Assembly: GCA_902494515.1 (NCBI GenBank)
Contig: CABUTS010000008.1
Span: forward strand, 1-62,431
Source of the DNA: an uncultured Muribaculaceae bacterium
GTDB lineage: Bacteria; Bacteroidota; Bacteroidia; Bacteroidales; Muribaculaceae
Reading direction: 5' to 3'
DNA length: 62,431 nucleotides
Shown: positions 31,638-37,416 of the stretch, one piece after another
Layout: the number at the start of each line of letters is the position of its first letter
Position numbering within the stretch: the first letter of the stretch is position 1
Program-made: the position numbers and the translations under genes
Notes under the pieces: generated by a model
Told to the model about the DNA's origin: nothing
Database searches by the model: none
What the model saw: the letters and a program-made list of their open reading frames with translations, nothing else

Positions 31638-32258
31638 ATGTCCGACACATATAATATAGCATCCTGTCAGGAAGAACGCAACATGGCATCCTGTCAGGAA
31701 GAGCGGTTTCTCCGCACCGAAAAACAGTTCGACCGGGCCATCGCCGACTGCCGCGCAATCTACGAAGCGAAACTCCGCGACTACGGACCCTCGTGGCGCC
31801 TGATGCGTCCGACGGCCGTCACCGACCAGATTCTCATCAAGGCCGACCGCATACGTTCGCTCCAGACCAAGAGGGAAAAGATGGTCGACGAACCGATTGA
31901 CGATGCTTTCCGCGCGATGGTGAATTACGGCATTATCGGTCTGATACAGTTGCAGTTGGGCTACGCCGACCGCAAGGATATCTCCGCCGAAAAAGCCCTG
32001 GAACTGTATGACCGCAACATGGGCGCCACCCGCCGGGTAATGCTCGCCAAGAACCACGACTATAACGAGGCGTGGCGCAAGATGCGTGTCAGCTCCTATG
32101 TTGACCTGATTCTCATGAAACTGATGAGAACCAAGGAGATAGAGGATCACAACGGTCTGACGGAGGTGTCGGAAGGGATTGACGCCAACTATCAGGATAT
32201 CATCAATTATTCGATGTTCGGCCTTATCAAGCTCGCCGAGGCGGCTGAGGCTGAATAA
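31638..32258 (+). CDS. DUF1599 (nucleotide modification associated domain 1) protein
   Basis: The 206-residue cytoplasmic protein contains two copies of a DUF1599-type unit: residues 25-95 (AIYEAKLRDYGPSWRLMRP...DQILIKADRIRSL) and 110-190 (VMLAKNHDYNEAWRKMRVSS...DLILMKLMRTKEI). Each ends in a D-A/N-x-x-INYxxxGLI helix. The family is associated with nucleotide modification, but no biochemical role is certain. The N-terminus is odd: residues 7-15 (IASCQEERN) are repeated as MASCQEERF through an exact 27-bp in-frame duplication, and the second copy's ATG could also initiate. Divergent from menD. Confidence 0.85.
   Translation: MSDTYNIASCQEERNMASCQEERFLRTEKQFDRAIADCRAIYEAKLRDYGPSWRLMRPTAVTDQILIKADRIRSLQTKREKMVDEPIDDAFRAMVNYGIIGLIQLQLGYADRKDISAEKALELYDRNMGATRRVMLAKNHDYNEAWRKMRVSSYVDLILMKLMRTKEIEDHNGLTEVSEGIDANYQDIINYSMFGLIKLAEAAEAE
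31656..31709 (+). repeat. In-frame 2 x 27-bp duplication at the start of the DUF1599 gene
   Basis: Copies at 31656-31682 and 31683-31709 differ at a handful of positions and encode IASCQEERN and MASCQEERF. The frame is preserved. Confidence 0.8.
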
Positions 32259-32263
32259 CCGCC

Positions 32264-32352
32264 CTGATTAAATATCATCTCTTTTCCCCGATCACTGATT
32301 AAATATCATGTCTTTTCCCCGATAACTGATTAAATATCTTTTTCCCAATAAA
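32264..32352 (+). repeat. 31-bp tandem repeats (2 full, 1 partial) between DUF1599 and DoxX-like genes
   Basis: Units starting CTGATTAAATATCAT begin at 32264, 32295 and 32326, a 31-bp period. The third is shortened and runs straight into the ATG at 32353. The first starts 6 bp after the DUF1599 stop. Confidence 0.88.
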
Positions 32353-33792
32353 ATGAGCGAGAAAACAAGAATTGACCTGATTTCCGAGAAGCCGTGGTTC
32401 CCGACCATGGTCTGGACGCTGCGACTGCTCATCGGTGCCGTTTTCATGTTTTCCGGCTTCGTGAAAGGGATTGACCTATGGGGATTTGTCTTCAAACTTG
32501 AGGAATATCTGGCGGTCTGGGACATGACGCAGCCGAGGTCACTGGTGCTGATTGCAGCGATTCTGATTTCGGGCTACGAATTCGTGTTCGGATTGCTGTT
32601 AGCAATGGGATGCTACAAGCGTGTGGCCGTGTGGGCATTGCTGCTGCAAATGGCTGTAATGCTGCCACTTACGCTGTATATCGCCGTGGCTGACCCGGTC
32701 AGCGACTGTGGCTGTTTCGGCGACGTTCTGATACTGTCGAACGTTGCGACATTCCTGAAAAATCTGGTGCTGACAGCTGCGCTGGTGTGGCTGTTAGTAT
32801 TTAATCCGCGGCTTAAACAGGGGATGTTCGAGCCTACGATACAGTGGATAGTAGTTGTGTGTATCTCGCTGTATTTCATTACAATAGGCCTTTACGGCTA
32901 TAACATTCAGCCGATGATTGACTTCCGCCCGTATCCGATCGGGGCATCGTTGGTGCCCGATGATGAGGAAGACGCAACGGATGAATCGGCTTCGACGGAT
33001 GAATCGTCTCCGACGGAAGACCAGGAGGCATCGGATGATGCCGAAGAGATTGATTCTGAGGAAGATATGACCTTCGTCTACGAGAAGGATGGCGAGCGCC
33101 GAGAGTTCTCCATCGACGACCTTCCGGACTCGACCTGGACCTTCGTGGAGCGAGTCGAACATTCCGTGCCGGCTGTTGAGAAGGCAGCGACTGGTGCCGA
33201 ACTCCGGCTGTATGATATTGATGGCGAGGATGTTACTGAGGAGGTGCTCCAGCCCGTCGGACGCGAGATTCTGCTCGTTATCCCCGAACCGCGGCGAATC
33301 GACATCTCCTATACTTATTTCCTGAACGACCTGAAAGCCTGGGCCGATACCATGCAGGTGAGGATGGCGGCACTGATTGCCGGCGACCGACGCGCCATGG
33401 AGTTCCTGAGCGATATTTCAATGGCCTCCTACGACATATATTCGGCTGAAGACACCAAACTCAAGGAGCTGGTGCGCGGCACAATGTCGATTGTAGAGCT
33501 CGACAGCGGCGTCGTAAAGACCAAATACACACTGAGTTCCATCCCCGACGAACTGCTCGAGGGGACGCCGCGGGGAAGCAATCTGCTCGAACGTATGGCG
33601 CCCCGCCCGGGATGGTGGCTGCGGACGCTGACGCTTGTTACCCTCGGCTTTCTGGTGCTTCTCTATCTTTTCCAGAGTATGGTCATTGCGCTTTATAAAA
33701 AGTATAAAGTATTGAAAGCCAGGCGGAAACTGCATAAAGAACGTCAGGCAAACGCCCCCGCGGAGGCCGATGATTCGGCTAAAAATCCATAA
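32353..33792 (+). CDS. DoxX/MauE-like membrane protein with acidic linker and periplasmic domain (BT_3928-like)
   Basis: The 479-residue inner-membrane protein has four N-terminal hydrophobic segments (about 20-165) that resemble the DoxX/MauE bundle. They include LRLLIGAVFMFSGFVKGID and the ADPVSDCGCFGD motif, whose paired Cys suggest redox coupling. A fifth segment (QWIVVVCISLYFITIGLYGYN) leads to a highly acidic, Ser/Thr-rich linker of about 40 residues. A soluble region with ILLVIPEPRRIDISY follows, then a last membrane helix near residue 425 and a basic tail. Bacteroidales have conserved proteins of this shape with no assigned function. Its ATG is fused to the end of a tandem repeat array. 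Confidence 0.78.
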   Translation: MSEKTRIDLISEKPWFPTMVWTLRLLIGAVFMFSGFVKGIDLWGFVFKLEEYLAVWDMTQPRSLVLIAAILISGYEFVFGLLLAMGCYKRVAVWALLLQMAVMLPLTLYIAVADPVSDCGCFGDVLILSNVATFLKNLVLTAALVWLLVFNPRLKQGMFEPTIQWIVVVCISLYFITIGLYGYNIQPMIDFRPYPIGASLVPDDEEDATDESASTDESSPTEDQEASDDAEEIDSEEDMTFVYEKDGERREFSIDDLPDSTWTFVERVEHSVPAVEKAATGAELRLYDIDGEDVTEEVLQPVGREILLVIPEPRRIDISYTYFLNDLKAWADTMQVRMAALIAGDRRAMEFLSDISMASYDIYSAEDTKLKELVRGTMSIVELDSGVVKTKYTLSSIPDELLEGTPRGSNLLERMAPRPGWWLRTLTLVTLGFLVLLYLFQSMVIALYKKYKVLKARRKLHKERQANAPAEADDSAKNP

Positions 33793-33830
33793 CGGCGGCA
33801 AAATCACTTCTTTTTGTCAAAAAAAAACAG

Positions 33831-33838
33831 TAATTTTG
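33831..33838 (+). promoter_or_regulatory. Probable -7 box for tpiA
   Basis: TAATTTTG fits TAnnTTTG, 77 bp before the tpiA ATG. The nearest upstream TTTG (33813-33816) is only 14 bp away, so the -33 element is unclear. Confidence 0.45.
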
Positions 33839-33915
33839 CAGTCGGAATGTGTGTTACCAACCCGTTCCGGAATTTGGATTCAACAAAATATACAACTTAA
33901 ACCCCATACAAAATC

Positions 33916-34671
33916 ATGAGAAAGAACATCGTAGCAGGCAACTGGAAGATGAACACCACTCTCGCCGAAGGCGTAGGGCTGGCTAAAGATGTAAACGAGG
34001 CCCTCAAGGGTGCCGACGTTAAGTGCGACGTAGTTATCTGCGTGCCTTTCACCCATCTGGCTTCCGTAGCTGCCGTTATCGACCAGAACAAGCTCGGCCT
34101 CGGCGCTGAAAACTGCGCTGACCACGTCAAGGGTGCCTACACCGGCGAAGTTTCCGCCCCGATGGTAGCCTCCACCGGCGCTACTTACGTTATCCTCGGT
34201 CACTCGGAACGTCGTCAGTACTACGGCGAAACCTCCGAGACACTCAAGACTAAGGTTAATCTGGCCCTCGCCGAGAACCTGACCCCCATCTTCTGCATCG
34301 GTGAAGTGCTCGAGGAACGCGAAAACGGTTCCTTCCTCGAAGTTGTCACCAAGCAGATCCAGGAGGCTCTCTTCGACCTCAGCGCCGAAGACTTCTCCAA
34401 GCTGATTCTCGCCTACGAACCCGTCTGGGCCATCGGTACCGGCAAGACCGCTACCGCCGAGCAGGCTGAGGAGATGCACGCTCACATCCGCAAGGTCATC
34501 GCCGACAAGTATGGCAAGGAAGTCGCCGACAACACCTCCATCCTCTACGGCGGCAGCTGCAAGCCCACCAACGCCAAGGAACTCTTCAGCAAGCCCGATG
34601 TTGACGGCGGTCTGATCGGTGGCGCCGCTCTCGACGCTGCTTCCTTCATGGGCATCGTAACCGCATTCTAA
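33916..34671 (+). CDS. tpiA: Triosephosphate isomerase
   Basis: This 251-residue TIM-barrel enzyme interconverts DHAP and glyceraldehyde 3-phosphate. Active-site residues are K11 in AGNWKMN, H96 in VILGHSERR and E168 in LAYEPVWAIGTGKTA. The phosphate-binding YGGSCKPTNAKEL and GGLIGGAALDA close the barrel. Codon usage is strongly biased to C-ending codons, as expected for a highly expressed glycolytic gene. Likely own promoter; a SPOR gene follows after 50 nt. Confidence 0.98.
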   Translation: MRKNIVAGNWKMNTTLAEGVGLAKDVNEALKGADVKCDVVICVPFTHLASVAAVIDQNKLGLGAENCADHVKGAYTGEVSAPMVASTGATYVILGHSERRQYYGETSETLKTKVNLALAENLTPIFCIGEVLEERENGSFLEVVTKQIQEALFDLSAEDFSKLILAYEPVWAIGTGKTATAEQAEEMHAHIRKVIADKYGKEVADNTSILYGGSCKPTNAKELFSKPDVDGGLIGGAALDAASFMGIVTAF

Positions 34672-34690
34672 TCAGCAATATATACGCGAT

Positions 34691-34710
34691 AGGCCGGCGC
34701 TTTCCGGCCT
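34691..34710 (+). terminator. GC-rich hairpin after tpiA
   Basis: AGGCCGG (34691-34697) pairs with CCGGCCT (34704-34710) around a 6-nt loop, 19 nt past the tpiA stop. There is no T tract, so it may attenuate read-through or protect the 3' end without terminating. Confidence 0.4.
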
Positions 34711-34721
34711 GTCACTTCCGA

Positions 34722-35216
34722 ATGAAATATCTAAGCAGAATATTATCGGCAATGCTGGTCCTTGTCCTCGCCGCAAGCGGGGCCAGGGCCGACATTGTCG
34801 ACAATTTTAATCAGGCCGCCACAACCGTCACTCTCGAGCAACCCGATGCGCTCCTGCTTCGGCTGAAAGCCGTCGAAGCAGACCCCGATCAGGCCGCTGA
34901 AGAGGGCGAAGGCGAGGAAGGCGAAGAACCCGTGCTCCGTTCGAAGGGCAAAATCGTGGGCTACCGTGTGCAGATCTACGCCGACAACAACGTCCGCGTT
35001 GCCAAGGGTGAAGCCCGTCACCGCGAACGCGCCATCAGCCGCCGGTTCCCCTCGCTGGGCACCTACGTGGCCTATGTGTCGCCCTACTGGCGACTGCGGG
35101 TGGGCGATTTCCGCACCGAGGCCGAAGCCCAGAAGGTCGCAGCGGATATCCGCCGCGCATTCCCCGGCTACGCCCGCGAAATCCGCGTTGTCCGCGACCG
35201 AATCAACGAAAAATAA
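34722..35216 (+). CDS. SPOR-domain exported protein
   Basis: The 164-residue protein has a signal peptide ending near GARA (residue 23), an acidic low-complexity linker (AAEEGEGEEGEE, about 60-71), then a C-terminal SPOR domain. GYRVQIYADNNVRVAKGEARHRERAI begins the domain and YVSPYWRLRVGDFRTEAEAQKVAADIRRAFPG continues it. SPOR domains bind denuded septal peptidoglycan, so it probably acts in the periplasm near division sites. Such tpiA-adjacent SPOR genes are usual in Bacteroidales. folE follows 63 nt downstream. Confidence 0.9.
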   Translation: MKYLSRILSAMLVLVLAASGARADIVDNFNQAATTVTLEQPDALLLRLKAVEADPDQAAEEGEGEEGEEPVLRSKGKIVGYRVQIYADNNVRVAKGEARHRERAISRRFPSLGTYVAYVSPYWRLRVGDFRTEAEAQKVAADIRRAFPGYAREIRVVRDRINEK

Positions 35217-35279
35217 CCGGCGCGCCAACGTATAGTCGAACTCGGTTTATCTCCATTTAACCGGGAAGTATTGAAATCA

Positions 35280-35897
35280 ATGAGTCAGGAAGTCAACGAT
35301 ATAACCGAAAGCGCCGACGAGGCCTCGCAGAAGGCAATTCGCGAAATTGCCGGTCACTATGAGGCCATTTTGCGGCTGATAGGGGAGAACCCCGGCCGCG
35401 AAGGGCTCGTGAAGACACCGATGCGAGCTGCCCGAGCCCTGTGGTTCGCAACGTCGGGTTCGCGCGGAGCCACTCCCGAGGCCATTCTCAGCAAAGCTCT
35501 CTTCACCCACGAAGGGTCGCAGACGGTCATCGTTCGCGACATCGAATTCTACTCGCTCTGCGAGCATCATATCCTGCCGTTCTTCGGAACGGTGTCGGTA
35601 GGGTATATCCCTGACGGGCAGATTGTTGGTCTCAGCAAACTGGCCCGTGTGGTCAATGCCGTAGCCCGCCGGCTGCAGGTGCAGGAACGCCTGACAGCCG
35701 AAATATGCAGCGCCGTGGAGCAGACGCTTCACCCGAAAGGGGTGATGGTGGTATGCCACGCCAACCACCTGTGCATGCAGATGCGCGGGGTCGAAAAACA
35801 GCAGCCCGCCACTTTAACCTCCCATTACACAGGGCTTTACGCCGAACAGCCCGCCCTGCGTGAGGAATTTTTCCGCCTCCTCGAATCGCAGCGGTGA
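35280..35897 (+). CDS. folE: GTP cyclohydrolase I
   Basis: The 205-residue decamer-forming enzyme converts GTP to dihydroneopterin triphosphate, first step of folate synthesis. The family's GREGLVKTPMRAARAL is at about 42-57. The zinc Cys and the active His pair lie in SLCEHHILPFFG, GLSKLARVVNAVARRLQVQERLT follows, and the last zinc ligand is in NHLCMQMRG. ATG at 35280 is preferred to a TTG nine bases upstream. It lies in the tpiA-SPOR-folE-dedA-rpe run with short gaps. Confidence 0.97.
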   Translation: MSQEVNDITESADEASQKAIREIAGHYEAILRLIGENPGREGLVKTPMRAARALWFATSGSRGATPEAILSKALFTHEGSQTVIVRDIEFYSLCEHHILPFFGTVSVGYIPDGQIVGLSKLARVVNAVARRLQVQERLTAEICSAVEQTLHPKGVMVVCHANHLCMQMRGVEKQQPATLTSHYTGLYAEQPALREEFFRLLESQR

Positions 35898-35939
35898 ATT
35901 TCATAATTGCTCTTACGCCTAAACAGAATATAACCACGT

Positions 35940-36617
35940 ATGAATGAACTACTTATAACCGGTGCTATCAGCGACTGGTTTTCCGCCCAGTATCTTCTCG
36001 AATTCTTCTATGAAAACGCCGGCTACGGGTTGGTTTTTCTGTTTATGGTGATTGAAAGTTCTTTTCTTCCATTCCCGTCGGAGGTTGTAGTGCCTCCGGC
36101 AGCCTTCATAGCCGTGCAGCGCGGCGACATGAACGTGGTGCTCATCGTGCTGGTTGCCACCGCCGGAGCCCTCGTCGGAGCGCTGATCAACTACTTCCTG
36201 TCGATGTGGCTCGGACGTCCGATTGTCTATGCTTTCGCCAACAGCAGCTTCGGCCATGCCTGCCTCATAGATCAGGCTAAAGTCGAGAAAGCCGAAAAAT
36301 ATTTCGACGAACACGGCGCACTCTCCACCTTTATCGGCCGACTGATTCCCGCTGTCCGCCAGCTTATCAGCATCCCCGCCGGGCTCTCGCGCATGAACCT
36401 CGGAGTGTTCTGCGTCTTCACCGCCCTCGGCGCCGGCGTCTGGAACATCATCCTTGCCACGCTCGGTTACTGGCTCGGCAAGACTGTGGATTACAGCCAG
36501 TTATATGAATCCGTTGAGAAATATAACCACTACTTCACAATCGGCGGCTTGATCCTTCTGCTCGTCTGTCTGGCATATATCTGCTGGAACGTGCTGAAAA
36601 ACCGTAAGAAAGAATAA
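35940..36617 (+). CDS. DedA-family membrane protein
   Basis: The 225-residue inner-membrane protein belongs to the DedA/SNARE-associated family, several members of which act as undecaprenyl phosphate flippases. Signature regions are the N-terminal re-entrant stretch MVIESSFLPFPSEVVVPPAA (acidic E plus FPSE), the GALINYFLSMWLGRP helix, and the amphipathic FIGRLIPAVRQLISIPAGLSRM with its two Arg. A last helix near 195-215 ends in a basic NRKKE tail. Which DedA paralogue it is cannot be read. Confidence 0.93.
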   Translation: MNELLITGAISDWFSAQYLLEFFYENAGYGLVFLFMVIESSFLPFPSEVVVPPAAFIAVQRGDMNVVLIVLVATAGALVGALINYFLSMWLGRPIVYAFANSSFGHACLIDQAKVEKAEKYFDEHGALSTFIGRLIPAVRQLISIPAGLSRMNLGVFCVFTALGAGVWNIILATLGYWLGKTVDYSQLYESVEKYNHYFTIGGLILLLVCLAYICWNVLKNRKKE

Positions 36618-36667
36618 TCCGCCCCGTCGGGCCTCCATATTGTAAATTCATCATAAATTTAATTGCC

Positions 36668-37312
36668 ATGCTTGTATCGCCCTCATTATTAGCTGCCGAC
36701 TTCTCGAATCTCCGGGAAGAAGTGGAAATGATTAACCGCAGTGAAGCCGATATGCTCCACCTGGATGTGATGGACGGTGTCTTTGTGCCCAATATCTCAT
36801 TCGGTTTCTCGGTGATAAAAGCAGTGGCTCCAATCTGCCGTAAGCCCCTCGACGTGCACCTGATGATTGTGGAGCCGCACAAGTGGATAAGCAAGCTCGC
36901 CGACCTCGGCGTGGCGTCGGTGAATGTTCATCAGGAAGCCTGCGTGCATCTCGACCGCACAATCCGCGCCATCCATGAGGCCGGAATGAAGGCCGCCGTG
37001 ACCCTCAATCCCGCAACCCCGGTAGAGATGCTCGAGGATGTAATCGAGGAGCTCGAGATGGTGCTGATTATGTCTGTGAACCCCGGATTCGGAGGCCAGA
37101 AATTCATCAAAAACACCCTCAACAAGGTGCGCCGCCTGCGGGCTATGATCGAGCGCACCGGCTCCAAGGCCCTCATCGAGATTGACGGCGGTGTGACCGC
37201 AGAAACCGGAAAGGAACTTGCCGAAGCCGGAGCCGACGTGCTTGTAGCCGGCAGCTTTGTTTTCGGTTCATCCACCCCCGAGGACCGCATAAAAATACTT
37301 AAGGCGTTGTAA
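36668..37312 (+). CDS. rpe: Ribulose-phosphate 3-epimerase
   Basis: The 214-residue TIM-barrel enzyme interconverts ribulose 5-phosphate and xylulose 5-phosphate. SPSLLAADFSNLREEV opens the protein. The metal ligands lie in LHLDVMDGVFVPN (His and Asp), DVHLMIVEP (His) and IEIDGGVTAETG (Asp). LIMSVNPGFGGQKF forms the flexible loop. Its terminal codons and stop (CTTAAGGCGTTGTAA) are repeated three more times downstream before the next gene. Confidence 0.97.
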   Translation: MLVSPSLLAADFSNLREEVEMINRSEADMLHLDVMDGVFVPNISFGFSVIKAVAPICRKPLDVHLMIVEPHKWISKLADLGVASVNVHQEACVHLDRTIRAIHEAGMKAAVTLNPATPVEMLEDVIEELEMVLIMSVNPGFGGQKFIKNTLNKVRRLRAMIERTGSKALIEIDGGVTAETGKELAEAGADVLVAGSFVFGSSTPEDRIKILKAL

Positions 37313-37415
37313 CAGAAGCCTATATAAAATGCTTAAGGCGTTGTAACAAAAGCCTGAGCAATGCTTAAGGCGTTGTAACAGAAGCCTATATAAAAATGCT
37401 TAAGGCATTGTAATA
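37295..37415 (+). repeat. Four tandem copies of the rpe 3' end
   Basis: Units of 32-35 bp start at 37295, 37329, 37361 and 37396. Each contains CTTAAGGC(G/A)TTGTAA, i.e. the last rpe codons with the stop, plus a CAGAAGCCTATATAAA-type tail. The last copy ends directly at the next gene's ATG (37417). Confidence 0.93.
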
Positions 37416-37416
37416 T

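Noticed and set aside
31371..32150. Minus-strand open frame across menD 5' end and DUF1599
   Set aside because: It overlaps two well-supported genes and a promoter region and shows no domain.
37295..37415. CRISPR array in the rpe downstream repeats
   Set aside because: The 32-35 bp units are contiguous with no unique spacers, there are no cas genes, and the unit is a copy of the rpe end.
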